This document shows positions 23,475 through 31,494 of a stretch of DNA of 46,366 nucleotides, in pieces; the first letter of the stretch is position 1, and the number at the start of each line of letters is the position of its first letter. This stretch comes from an uncultured Clostridia bacterium. Its GTDB lineage: Bacteria > Bacillota > Peptococcia > Peptococcales > Peptococcaceae. The notes below the pieces were generated by a model, which did not search any database, was not told the origin of the DNA, and saw nothing but the letters and a program-made list of their open reading frames with translations. A program made the translations under genes and the position numbers. The DNA lies in assembly GCA_944391625.1 (NCBI GenBank), contig CALXUG010000021.1:1-46366 (forward strand). Direction: 5' to 3'.

Positions 23475-24506
23475 ATGAAACAGTACTTTGCTTTTCAATG
23501 GCATATTACCGATGATTGTGACCAGCGTTGTAAACATTGCTACATTTTTTCGGAAAATACCTGCAAAAAACCGGACTCCATGAGCTGGGAACAAATACAG
23601 GATACGTTTTACAATTGTCTGGACTTTTGTCAGGTTTATGATCGCCTGCCCTACTTCTATATCACCGGAGGCGACCCTATTTTACATCCGGACTTTTGGA
23701 AACTGCTGGCATTGATGAAACAGCATGAAATCCCATTTACTATTTTGGGCAATCCCTTCCATCTGACCGATGAAGTGTGTAAAAAGCTCAAAGATTACGG
23801 CTGCCAAAAATATCAGCTTTCCCTTGACGGCATGCAGCAAACCCATGACTGGTTTCGCAAGCCAGGCTCTTTTCAATGTACCCTTGAAAAAATTTCCTGC
23901 ATCAAAAAGGCCGGTATACGCTCTGTCATTATGACAACCGTATCGGGAACCAATATGAAAGAAATTCCTGATATCATTGATACCGTTGTAGCAGCCGGAG
24001 CCGATGTATTCGCTTTTGCCCGCTATTGTCCCACCAGCGAAGAAAAAGATACCGGCATGACGCCGCAAGAATACCGCAACCTGCTGGATATCTGCTGGCA
24101 GAAGTTTCAAAAGTACGAGGCGGACGGCTGCTCTACCTATTTTAACAAGAAAGACCATCTTTGGACACTATATGAATATGAAAAAGGTATTTTTAAAATA
24201 CCCGAGGATGCTCAGGACGGCATGATCTACGGCGGCTGTAATTGCGGCAACTGCCATATGACCATTCTGCCCGGCGGCGATCTGTATGCTTGCCGCCGCG
24301 TACAAAACAGCAGAGTGGGCAATGTATTTGAGGATCGTATCGCTGATATATGGGTTTGCCAGATGGAAACCTATCGGGATTATACAAAGTTTAAAAAATG
24401 CTCAAAATGTGAATTGTTGGCCTATTGCCGCGGATGTCCTGCTGTCGCCAGCGGAAAAGACGGAAATTTCTATGCGGCCGATCCCCAATGCTGGAAAGAG
24501 GTGTAA
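23475..24506 (+). CDS. Radical SAM/SPASM peptide maturase of the ACGX system
   Basis: The 343-aa enzyme has the radical SAM cluster motif C15-x3-C19-x2-C22 ('CDQRCKHC'), the 'YITGGDPILHP' GGE-like motif and 'YQLSLDG'. A C-terminal SPASM region is rich in cysteine ('GGCNCGNCHMTILPGGDLYA', 'CSKCELLAYCRGCP', 'DPQCW') and should bind two more 4Fe-4S clusters. Such enzymes form thioether or C–C crosslinks in ribosomal peptides. Its position right after a repeat peptide rich in Ala-Cys-Gly makes that peptide its substrate. The start at 23475 follows AAAGGA. It ends 3 bases before the nitroreductase gene. Confidence 0.92.
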   Translation: MKQYFAFQWHITDDCDQRCKHCYIFSENTCKKPDSMSWEQIQDTFYNCLDFCQVYDRLPYFYITGGDPILHPDFWKLLALMKQHEIPFTILGNPFHLTDEVCKKLKDYGCQKYQLSLDGMQQTHDWFRKPGSFQCTLEKISCIKKAGIRSVIMTTVSGTNMKEIPDIIDTVVAAGADVFAFARYCPTSEEKDTGMTPQEYRNLLDICWQKFQKYEADGCSTYFNKKDHLWTLYEYEKGIFKIPEDAQDGMIYGGCNCGNCHMTILPGGDLYACRRVQNSRVGNVFEDRIADIWVCQMETYRDYTKFKKCSKCELLAYCRGCPAVASGKDGNFYAADPQCWKEV

Positions 24507-24509
24507 CTG

Positions 24510-25088
24510 ATGCATTTAATGGATATTATCAAAGCTCGTCATTCTATTCGCAAATACATCGACAAACAAATCAGCCGTGAGGATATGGAAAAAGTGCTGG
24601 AAGCCGGTAATTTTGCCCCCAATGCCGGAGGCGGTCAGCGCAGCATACTGGTAGGCATACGGAACAAAGAACTGACCGCCAAAATCGGCATCATGAATCT
24701 GGCTCAGTTTGACCGTTCCAAATTGGTTGGCTCCTATGTTTCCAAAGAACAGCCCAGCGTGATTGATGATGCTGCCATAAAAAACGGCTTTTACGGTGCT
24801 CCCAGTGTTGTAGCTGTTTTTGGGCAAAATAATTTTTCGTTTCGTCAGGCAGATGCATTCTGCTGCGCAGAAAATATGGTATTGCAGGCAACCGAATTGG
24901 GTTTGGCCTCCTGTATTATTTCCCGCGGCGCTGAAACCTTTATCAGCCCCGAAGGACAGCAACTGTTAAAGGACTGGAAAATTCCGGACAACTATTCAGC
25001 GATCTGCTTTGTTATTCTGGGGTACATCGACGGCCAACAGCCGCAGACCAGACCAAGAAAACCGGGCAGGGTCAGAATCATAGAATAG
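24510..25088 (+). CDS. Nitroreductase-family flavoprotein of the RiPP cassette
   Basis: The 192-aa FMN-binding nitroreductase fold has 'IIKARHSIRKYIDKQISRED' (FMN phosphate contact) and 'VLEAGNFAPNAGGGQRS'. Later come 'ADAFCCAENMVLQATELGLA' and 'PDNYSAICFVILGYIDGQQP'. It begins 3 bases after the maturase stop, so it is translationally coupled. Nitroreductase-like enzymes in RiPP operons oxidise azolines or act as NAD(P)H-flavin electron donors, so here it may modify the peptide or reduce the iron–sulfur maturase. A ferredoxin-like frame overlaps its stop codon. Confidence 0.88.
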   Translation: MHLMDIIKARHSIRKYIDKQISREDMEKVLEAGNFAPNAGGGQRSILVGIRNKELTAKIGIMNLAQFDRSKLVGSYVSKEQPSVIDDAAIKNGFYGAPSVVAVFGQNNFSFRQADAFCCAENMVLQATELGLASCIISRGAETFISPEGQQLLKDWKIPDNYSAICFVILGYIDGQQPQTRPRKPGRVRIIE

Positions 25089-25210
25089 AGCATTACCTGC
25101 ACTGCGGCAACTGCGCTGAGCACTGTCCGACGCAAGCGGTGCAAATGGAAGGCTTGGCACAATCAATAATCAAACTGACAAACTGCAAAAATGTCAACAG
25201 CCAGCACTAA
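25088..25210 (+). pseudogene. Ferredoxin-like 4Fe-4S remnant fused by frame to the nitroreductase end
   Basis: In the frame shifted from the nitroreductase, and open back through its last codons, the plus strand reads 'EHYLHCGNCAEHCPTQAVQM'. It runs on about 20 residues to TAA 25210. C-G-N-C-x3-C-P-T-x-A is half of a bacterial ferredoxin; the first cysteine of the usual set is replaced by Leu. There is no start codon or ribosome-binding site. Either a frameshift has split a nitroreductase–ferredoxin fusion, or this is the stump of a ferredoxin gene. Confidence 0.5.
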
Positions 25211-25253
25211 AAAATTTTACACACAACCACACTATTCTGACATTACAAACATA

Positions 25254-25310
25254 AAATCCTCCATAAACAGACCCAGTTATAACGGCTGTCTATGGAGGAT
25301 TTCTCTTTTT
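25254..25310. terminator. Bidirectional terminator, RiPP cassette / leuA
   Basis: AAATCCTCCATA (25254–25265) pairs with TATGGAGGATTT (25291–25302), with a smaller ACAG/CTGT stem inside. T-rich tails flank both sides. It ends leuA on the minus strand and the RiPP operon on the plus strand. Confidence 0.85.
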
Positions 25311-25326
25311 ACAACAGATGCAATTT

Positions 25327-26997
25327 TTAGTCGGCCCAAACGTCCAGACGATTGATGGCTGCATTCAGCGCTTCAATGGAGGATTCAATAATATCCTCAT
25401 CAATGCCGATGCCCCATACCATTTTGTTATTTTGAGTAATGGCTACATAGGACATGGCTTTGGAGGAAGAACCCTTGGACAAAGAATGTTCTTTATAGTC
25501 GGTCAGTTCATAGGAGAAGCCCAGCCCGATTTTCAAAGCTTTGCTGACTGCATCTAAACGGCCGTTCCCTTCGCTCTCCACAGTTTGGGTAGTTCCATTC
25601 ATTGTCATAGTCACGCTGGCTGCGATACCGCCGTCCGGTTTTTGACGGAAATGGAATTCGTCAATTTTAAAGTGTTCTTTTACATTGATATAGTTGCTTT
25701 CCAAAATAGAATAAATCCATTCCGGCGTCAATTCTTTGTGCTCATGGTCGGACACATCTTTTACTGCATAACCAAATTCTTCTTTCATCTTATCCGGCAA
25801 GGTAATGCCATAGCTTTGTTTTAAAATATAGCTTACGCCGCCTTTACCAGACTGGCTGTTAATACGGATCACATCCGAATCATAGGTACGGCCCACATCC
25901 TGCGGATCAATCGGCAGATAAGGAACAGACCAGGTGTTCAGCCCTTTTTCTTCCCGATAGGTCATACCTTTGGCAATGGCATCCTGATGGGAGCCGGAGA
26001 ATGCAGTGAACACCAAAGCACCGCCATATGGCTGCCGCGGATGCACAGTCATGCGGGTCAGCCGTTCATAGGTTTCTGCAATCTTGGCCATATCATGGAA
26101 ATTCAGCTGCGGATCAACGCCATGAGCAAACAGATTCATAGCCAGGGTAATCACATCCACATTACCGGTGCGTTCTCCATTGCCGAACAAAGTCCCTTCA
26201 ATGCGGTCAGCGCCGGCCAGCAACCCCAATTCCGCATCGCTGACACCGCAGCCTCTGTCGTTATGAGGATGCAGGCTGATAATCACATTTTCCCGATAGT
26301 TCAAATGCTTGTGCATATATTCCACCTGGCTGGCAAATACATGCGGCATAGAGGTTTCTACCGTTGTCGGCAGATTGATAATCATTTTGCGCTCCGGTGT
26401 CGGCTGCCACACATCCAGCACCGCATTGCAAACTTCCAGCGCATAATCTACTTCTGTGCCGGAAAAACTTTCCGGACTGTATTCAAAGGTCACATCGCCT
26501 TTTACTTCCTTGGCCAGCTCGTTCAGCAGCTTAGCGCCTTCTACAGCAATTTTTTTGATTTCTTCTTTGGATTTGCGGAATACCTGCTCTCTCTGCGCAA
26601 CCGATGTGGAATTGTACAGATGTACCACTGCGTGCGGCGCTCCGTCAATGGCTTCAAAGGTTTTCCGAATGATGTGCTCTCTGGCCTGCGTCAATACCTG
26701 AATGGTAACATCATCCGGAATCATATTTTTTTCAATCAAAGTGCGCAAAAACAGATATTCTGTTTCAGACGCAGCGGGAAAACCCACTTCGATTTCTTTA
26801 AATCCAACATCCAGCAGCAACTGAAAAAATTCCAGTTTTTCCTCCAGACTCATTGGTTCAATCAACGCCTGGTTGCCATCACGCAAATCCACGCTGCACC
26901 AGATTGGCGCTTTGTCCAAACCATCTTTTTTCACCCAGTCATAACAAGGCTCCGGCGGCATAAAATAAGCTTTCTCGTATTTTTGATATCCTTCCAT
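25327..26997 (-). CDS. leuA: 2-isopropylmalate synthase
   Basis: A 556-aa enzyme of the longer LeuA type, the first committed step of leucine synthesis (acetyl-CoA + 2-oxoisovalerate). Visible are the HMGL-like catalytic start '[20 protein letters not shown]', '[12 protein letters not shown]', the metal-binding '[18 protein letters not shown]' and '[19 protein letters not shown]'. The C-terminal regulatory domain ('[20 protein letters not shown]', 'DAVSKAL') gives leucine feedback. The ATG at 26997 has AGGAGGAG upstream. A T-box leader precedes it, so it is induced when uncharged tRNA accumulates. No other leu genes are near. Confidence 0.97.
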   Translation of the reverse strand: MEGYQKYEKAYFMPPEPCYDWVKKDGLDKAPIWCSVDLRDGNQALIEPMSLEEKLEFFQLLLDVGFKEIEVGFPAASETEYLFLRTLIEKNMIPDDVTIQVLTQAREHIIRKTFEAIDGAPHAVVHLYNSTSVAQREQVFRKSKEEIKKIAVEGAKLLNELAKEVKGDVTFEYSPESFSGTEVDYALEVCNAVLDVWQPTPERKMIINLPTTVETSMPHVFASQVEYMHKHLNYRENVIISLHPHNDRGCGVSDAELGLLAGADRIEGTLFGNGERTGNVDVITLAMNLFAHGVDPQLNFHDMAKIAETYERLTRMTVHPRQPYGGALVFTAFSGSHQDAIAKGMTYREEKGLNTWSVPYLPIDPQDVGRTYDSDVIRINSQSGKGGVSYILKQSYGITLPDKMKEEFGYAVKDVSDHEHKELTPEWIYSILESNYINVKEHFKIDEFHFRQKPDGGIAASVTMTMNGTTQTVESEGNGRLDAVSKALKIGLGFSYELTDYKEHSLSKGSSSKAMSYVAITQNNKMVWGIGIDEDIIESSIEALNAAINRLDVWAD

Positions 26998-27141
26998 CGT
27001 GCATTCTCCTCCTGTTTTTCCCTAATGATTACTGTATAAAAGCTCCTGTAGTCTGCGCAAAGCTATTTTACAGGAAATAAAAGAATCTGTTTAAGATTCC
27101 CGCTTTATTACAACTTCTATCGAAAAACCGTAAAAAATTGT

Positions 27142-27400
27142 AATAAAAAAGTCCTTCTTCTCTCTGTTGCCAGAGACGAAAAAGGACATGTTCCGCGGTA
27201 CCACTCTATTTGACGATTTATTCTAATCGCCCACTTTACCCCTGTAACGGCGGGATACCGACTGTTCTTACTTACGTTCAGACCAGCAGCTCCAGAGCCA
27301 GTTCATCTGCCTTCCACATCTGCCTTGCACCACCCGGCAGCTCTCTGTATGCTTTCCGCAAACTACTTTTCTCTTTCCAAGCTTTTTATTATGCAACTTT
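27142..27400 (-). promoter_or_regulatory. T-box riboswitch controlling leuA
   Basis: The minus-strand leader holds the T-box AGAGTGGTACCGCGGAA (27207–27191), followed by a strong terminator (27187–27145: GTCC...GGAC stem then TTTTTT). Upstream lie Stem I-like segments, including 'GGTGGTGCAAGGCAG' and 'GGCTCTGGAGCTGC'. Its position before leuA implies tRNA-Leu; CTC in the latter segment is a candidate specifier but is not certain. Confidence 0.92.
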
Positions 27401-27406
27401 CCATAC

Positions 27407-27434
27407 ATTATATCAAAGAAAAAAATATTGTCAA
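27407..27434 (-). promoter_or_regulatory. Promoter of the leuA T-box leader
   Basis: TTGACA (27434–27429) and TATAAT (27412–27407) on the minus strand, 16 bases apart, are both perfect consensus hexamers. Transcription starts near 27400. Confidence 0.85.
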
Positions 27435-27495
27435 CCTCTATTTTGCTAGTGATGGTGTAAATTTACTGTAGAAAAAAGATAACACTATCCCAAAT

Positions 27496-27582
27496 ACCAA
27501 ATCGCGACAGACGCAGTCTGACTAAGATGAACAGGCTAAGAAATGTCCAGAGCAGCGTGTGGACGCTGCAATAGATATGCCC
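27496..27582 (+). repeat. Hairpin-string repeat element, partial copy C
   Basis: This is a 5'-truncated copy that keeps the hairpin CAGAC-GCA-GTCTG (27508–27520), the TGTCCA...TGGACG stem and the right end, with a one-base loss (GATATGCCC). It lies in tandem with copy D. Confidence 0.7.
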
Positions 27583-27636
27583 GATAAGACTATCACCTTA
27601 CCCCATCACCATCAACAACGCTTCAAAATCACTAAG

Positions 27637-27778
27637 AGGGCAACATCTTTGCAGAAAGTCCACCTCTGGATGGAGATTTCTGCAGGCTGTCCAAATCGTG
27701 GCAGACGCAGTCTGACTAAGATGGACAGGCTAAGAAATGTCCAGAGCAGCGTGTGGACGCTGCAATAGATATTGCCCG
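27637..27778 (+). repeat. Hairpin-string repeat element, copy D
   Basis: A complete 142 bp copy with ends GGGCAACATCTTTGCAG and the reverse of GGGCAATATCTATTGCAG. It has the hairpin CAGAC-GCA-GTCTG at 27702–27714. It lies in the space between the leuA promoter and the 3' end of the AI-2E-type gene; I see no gene in 27435–27793. Confidence 0.75.
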
Positions 27779-27793
27779 ATAAGCTGCCTATTC

Positions 27794-28933
27794 TTACAGC
27801 TGGATATTTTTCCGCTCCAGACGCTGCTGCACCACCTGACTCAGCAGCTTATAAATAACGGTAAAGATCGGCACACCCATCAGCATACCCAAAATGCCGC
27901 CCATACCGCCGCCGACAACAATTCCCATCAATACCCATAAAGGCGGCAGACCAACCGATTCGCCCACCACTTTTGGGTAAATCAAATGCCCTTCTATTTG
28001 CTGCAGAATTACAATAAACACAATAAACCACACTGCCTGCATAGGTTCTACCAGGAACAGCAAAAATACTGCCGGCACCGTACCAATAAACGCACCTACG
28101 ATTGGTACAATAGCAGACACACCAATCAACAGACTGACCAGGAACGCATATTCAAAATGAAATATCCGCATCCCGATAAAACACAGCGTACCCAAAATGC
28201 AGGCTTCCACCAACTGCCCGCTGACAAAATTGGTAAAACACTGATTGATTAACTGGCAGGTTTCCACGCACTCATCGGCCCACCGTTTTGGCAAGAAGGC
28301 ATAGGTCATCCGTTTTACCTGCCGGCACATCGTTTCCTTGCTGAACAGCAGATACACAGACACAATCAGCCCGATGCCCACATTGGCAACACCCTGCACA
28401 ATGTTGGTAGTCATACGGAACAACTGCGGAAACAATGTGGACAACGCATCTACCACCTGTTTGGTCAGCGCCGTTAATTCCTGCTGTACACTGGCTAAAA
28501 TACCGGCAACATCTAAATCCTGCAAATGGGGTAAGTTAAACTGATTGAGCCAGGCCACTGCCATTTGAAAATTTTGCTGATAGGTTTCACTGTTATCAAT
28601 CAGCATATTGACACTGCGCGCCAATTCAGGAATTACCACCGCAATTACACCGCCGAAAATACCAAAACTGAGTAAATAAGCGCCGACGATAGACAGCGGC
28701 TTCCCTAATCGTTTAATAACCCGATTGCCCTCATATTTGTCCAAAGCGCGGCGGATTGCTTCATAGGGAATATTGAGTACAAAGGCAATGGCAAAGCCGA
28801 TAAAAAAGGGTCTGAACAGCCGTAGAACGATACCCAATGCACCGACCAGCAGATCAATCTTTGTGATTACCAGCACCAACGACACCGCAAAGGTAATCAA
28901 TAACAAATAGCTGCGAAACATCTTTTTCTCCAT
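27794..28933 (-). CDS. AI-2E family transporter
   Basis: The 379-aa membrane protein has the AI-2E (TqsA/PerM) plan: N-terminal helices ('SYLLLITFAVSLVLVITKID', 'LFRPFFIGFAIAFVLNIPYE'), a soluble segment with 'VIPELARSVNMLIDN', and C-terminal helices carrying 'PIVGAFIGTVPAVFLLFL' and the family mark 'EGHLIYPKVVGESVGLPPLW'. Some members export autoinducer-2 or act as Na+/H+ antiporters; the substrate here is unknown. I start at ATG 28933, eight bases after AGGAGG, instead of the longer frame that extends into the spacer. It is transcribed alone; a terminator precedes it. Confidence 0.92.
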   Translation of the reverse strand: MEKKMFRSYLLLITFAVSLVLVITKIDLLVGALGIVLRLFRPFFIGFAIAFVLNIPYEAIRRALDKYEGNRVIKRLGKPLSIVGAYLLSFGIFGGVIAVVIPELARSVNMLIDNSETYQQNFQMAVAWLNQFNLPHLQDLDVAGILASVQQELTALTKQVVDALSTLFPQLFRMTTNIVQGVANVGIGLIVSVYLLFSKETMCRQVKRMTYAFLPKRWADECVETCQLINQCFTNFVSGQLVEACILGTLCFIGMRIFHFEYAFLVSLLIGVSAIVPIVGAFIGTVPAVFLLFLVEPMQAVWFIVFIVILQQIEGHLIYPKVVGESVGLPPLWVLMGIVVGGGMGGILGMLMGVPIFTVIYKLLSQVVQQRLERKNIQL

Positions 28934-28951
28934 AATCATTTCCTCCTGCGG

Positions 28952-28993
28952 AAAAAGGCAACGGAGCTTTATCAAAACTCGGTTGCCTTTTCT
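28952..28993 (-). terminator. Terminator of the ferredoxin gene
   Basis: AAAAGGCAAC pairs with GGTTGCCTTTT around GAGCTTTATCAAAACTC. The opposite strand also ends in T-rich sequence. It lies directly after the ferredoxin stop. Confidence 0.8.
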
Positions 28994-28995
28994 TT

Positions 28996-29193
28996 TTATT
29001 CTTCTATAATCTGCAGAGCCTTTTTGCCGCAAACCCTTGTGCAAGCACCGCAAGCTACACAGGTATTGTAATTAATTTCTGGAGCATGGTGATCGTCCGC
29101 CTGATGCAATGCATCCATAGGACAAACTTTTACTGCTGGACAGCTATGATTGGCCGGACATTTCTGCAAATCTATGATCAACTTTTTAGCCAT
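28996..29193 (-). CDS. 4Fe-4S ferredoxin
   Basis: The 65-aa iron–sulfur protein has a C-terminal cluster motif 'CVACGACTRVCGKKAL' and an N-terminal 'CPANHSCPAVKVCPMDAL', which together supply eight or more cysteines in a slightly divergent two-cluster arrangement. The final Cys of the second motif is followed by Gly instead of the usual Pro. The ATG at 29193 follows GGAGAG at seven bases. It sits between potD and the AI-2E gene with its own terminator. It probably carries electrons in anaerobic metabolism; its partner is not evident. Confidence 0.88.
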   Translation of the reverse strand: MAKKLIIDLQKCPANHSCPAVKVCPMDALHQADDHHAPEINYNTCVACGACTRVCGKKALQIIEE

Positions 29194-29264
29194 AGTATCT
29201 CTCTCCTTCACAAAATTATTCATTATAATCATTCTGCTTTTATGAGAGAAATTCCTTTATCACT

Positions 29265-30347
29265 TTATTGTCCGCCGGCTTTTACTTTAATCCACAACTG
29301 TGTCAGCTGTTCTTTTAACACCTGATTATCTTCAAATACTTCGTCTTTATCATATCCATCTCTTGGCAGATATGCTTCGTTCCCTTCAAAGTAACCGCCT
29401 TCACCGCTCAGTTCATCCAATACTTCCTGATTAGAAGAAGCGTATCCAACAGTTTCGCTGTTATCCATAGATGCTTCATAAGTCAAAATATAATTGATAA
29501 ACTCATGGGCCAGCTTTGGATTTTCAGCATTAGCCGGAATTACCATGGCGTCGCTCCACAGGTTGGTTCCTTCGTTAGGCAGGAAGAAGCCCATCTCTTC
29601 ATTTTCCGCTAAAATAGTAGCAGCGTCGCCGCTGTATACCACAGCCATATCTTTATTGCCGTTAATCATACCGTCAATTACTTCATCCGCTACATAAGCC
29701 GGATTCATGGTTTTACGCTGTTCCATCAGCCATTCATAAGCGGCCTGTATTTCATCCGGATTCTGGGTATTCATAGAATAACCCAGCGCTTTGAACGCTA
29801 CCATAAAAGAATCCCGTTCAGAATCATACATATAAATTTTATCGGCATATTTTTCATTTTTCAGAATATTATAGCCTTCCGCTTCCAAATCAGCCGCATC
29901 TACATTGTTCTGATTGTACACGATACCCACACTGCCCCAGAAATATGGAATGGAATAGGTGTTGTCCGGATCGTACGGCAGATTTTTTACACCGTCAGCC
30001 AGATTGCTGATGTTTGGAATCAGACTCAAATCCAACGGCTGCAGCATTTCTTCATTCATCAGCCGTTCAATCATGTAATCAGATGGAACCAGTACATCAT
30101 AAGCATCGCCGGCCTGCAGCTTGGTATACATCATTTCGTTGGAATCAAATACTTCATAAACCACTTTTACGCCAAATTCTTTTTCAAAATCAGAGATTAC
30201 ACTTTCCCCGATGTATTCACCCCAGTTATAAACCTTCAAGGTGTCAGAACCATATTTTTCAATGGCATCCTCACTGCTGGCGCCACCGCCGCCGCAGCCT
30301 GTCAACAACAGCATTGCTGTCACTGCTACTGCAATTAATTTTTTCAT
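29265..30347 (-). CDS. potD: Spermidine/putrescine ABC transporter, substrate-binding lipoprotein
   Basis: The 360-aa PotD-type binding protein has a lipobox 'MLLLTGCGGGG' with Cys at about residue 18. Family segments are 'LKVYNWGEYIGESVISDFEK', 'YDVLVPSDYMIERLM', 'YSIPYFWGSVGIVYN' and 'DAMVIPANAENPKLAHEFIN'. The 'NWGEYI' and 'WSDAMVIP' regions hold the acidic and aromatic residues that grip amines in PotD. It lies just downstream of potABC but behind a terminator and with its own promoter, so the binding protein can be made in excess. The start at 30347 is chosen before 'MKKLIAVAV'; a GTG three codons earlier is possible. Confidence 0.92.
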   Translation of the reverse strand: MKKLIAVAVTAMLLLTGCGGGGASSEDAIEKYGSDTLKVYNWGEYIGESVISDFEKEFGVKVVYEVFDSNEMMYTKLQAGDAYDVLVPSDYMIERLMNEEMLQPLDLSLIPNISNLADGVKNLPYDPDNTYSIPYFWGSVGIVYNQNNVDAADLEAEGYNILKNEKYADKIYMYDSERDSFMVAFKALGYSMNTQNPDEIQAAYEWLMEQRKTMNPAYVADEVIDGMINGNKDMAVVYSGDAATILAENEEMGFFLPNEGTNLWSDAMVIPANAENPKLAHEFINYILTYEASMDNSETVGYASSNQEVLDELSGEGGYFEGNEAYLPRDGYDKDEVFEDNQVLKEQLTQLWIKVKAGGQ

Positions 30348-30393
30348 GTACAGCACCCCTTTTTCAGATTAAAATAATAAAACGATTTTGTCA

Positions 30394-30418
30394 GACAGCT
30401 GCGCCAGAAACAGCTGTC
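30394..30418 (-). promoter_or_regulatory. Perfect 8-bp hairpin in the potD leader
   Basis: GACAGCTG (30394–30401) and CAGCTGTC (30411–30418) form a perfect stem in the ~80-base potD leader, with T-rich sequence further downstream. It may stabilise the message or act as a weak attenuator. Confidence 0.45.
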
Positions 30419-30432
30419 CATTCGACATAAGC

Positions 30433-30461
30433 AATATACCATAGTTTGCCGGGGATTACAA
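30433..30461 (-). promoter_or_regulatory. Separate promoter for potD
   Basis: TTGTAA (30461–30456) and TATATT (30438–30433) on the minus strand are 17 bases apart. They lie downstream of the potABC terminator and about 85 bases before the potD start. Confidence 0.65.
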
Positions 30462-30622
30462 TAGAATCAAAAAAATCGCAGAAAAATATTTTTACAGCAT
30501 AAATTCCGGACAAAATTCACGCTCAACTCTCTATCTTTAAAACGGATATCCCAAAACAACTACACTGTTTTTAATGTTCCGTATATCCCCATATCAGACT
30601 GTGCACCGATTCAGCAGCACAC

Positions 30623-30649
30623 AAAAAAGCCGCCCCAAATTGAGACGGC
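30623..30649 (-). terminator. Terminator of potABC
   Basis: On the minus strand GCCGTCTC pairs with GGGGCGGC around AATTT, followed by TTTTTT. It lies 24 bases past the potC stop. Confidence 0.75.
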
Positions 30650-30673
30650 CTCTTTGGCATGCTGCATATCGCA

Positions 30674-31492
30674 TTAAGCTTCTTCCTGCAGCTGCGCCCG
30701 TTTTTTCTTTTTCTCCCGCTGTTCTTTGATAATCGGCACCACATTGACAACAACCAATATGATGGTAATCATCAAAATAATCAAGGTAGACAGCGCATTA
30801 ATGGACGGATTTACCCGCTTGCTCATGGTATACACCAAAATGGAAATGTTATTGACCCCATTGCCGGTTACAAAATAGGAGATGATAAAATCATCAAAGG
30901 ACATGGTAAAAGCAATCAGCGCCCCAGAGATAATCCCCGGCATAATCTGCGGCACGATAACCTTAACCAGCGCCTGCCAGGGTGTTGCGCCCAAATCCAG
31001 CGCTGCATCAGCCAAATTGGGATCTAAGGAACGCAGCTTCGGCATCACGCTTAACATCACATAAGGGATACAGAACATCACATGAGCCAGCAGCATGGTG
31101 GTAAACCCTTTGCGGATTCCCAGCATACTGAAGAACATCAGCAAGCCAATGGCGGTTACAATCTCCGGGTTCATAATCGGCAGATTGTTCACCTGCTCCA
31201 TAATGCCCCGCACAACCTTCTTGGAATTGGACAAGCCGATAGCGGCAATAGTCCCTACAATGGTAGAGATAATGGTGGCCAGCACAGCGATGGCAATGGT
31301 ATAAAAGATGGCGCTCATCATGCTGGAATCATTAAACATTTTTTCATACCAACGCAGTGAAAACCCGTCAAACCGAGTCAGTGAACGGCCGGAGTTGAAG
31401 GAAAACACCACGGTATACAAAATCGGCAGGTAAAAAAAGGCCAGTACCAGCGCCATATACAACTTGGATAAAATCTTTTTCGATTGTTTCAC
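30674..31492 (-). CDS. potC: Spermidine/putrescine ABC transporter permease PotC
   Basis: The 272-aa inner-membrane permease has six predicted helices, from 'MALVLAFFYLPILYTVVFSF' to 'IILMITIILVVVNVVPII'. The EAA loop is 'LADAALDLGATPWQALVKVI' followed by VPQIMPGI, which docks on PotA. 'MSFDDFIISYFVTGNGVNNI' is typical of PotC. The C-terminus is basic (KKKKRAQ). It begins 2 bases after the potB stop, so the operon potA-potB-potC is translationally coupled. Several start codons are possible; ATG 31492 fits the first helix. Confidence 0.95.
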   Translation of the reverse strand: MKQSKKILSKLYMALVLAFFYLPILYTVVFSFNSGRSLTRFDGFSLRWYEKMFNDSSMMSAIFYTIAIAVLATIISTIVGTIAAIGLSNSKKVVRGIMEQVNNLPIMNPEIVTAIGLLMFFSMLGIRKGFTTMLLAHVMFCIPYVMLSVMPKLRSLDPNLADAALDLGATPWQALVKVIVPQIMPGIISGALIAFTMSFDDFIISYFVTGNGVNNISILVYTMSKRVNPSINALSTLIILMITIILVVVNVVPIIKEQREKKKKRAQLQEEA

Positions 31493-31494
31493 TG

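Noticed and set aside
23061-23478. Alternative frames over the ACGX repeat giving Arg-rich or Leu-rich repeat proteins on both strands
   Set aside because: They arise only because a tandem repeat is open in several frames; the ACGX frame alone has a ribosome-binding site and matching neighbours.
25987-27039. 350-codon plus-strand frame opposite leuA
   Set aside because: It is antisense to a certain leuA and runs into its ribosome-binding site region; composition is typical of an antisense shadow.
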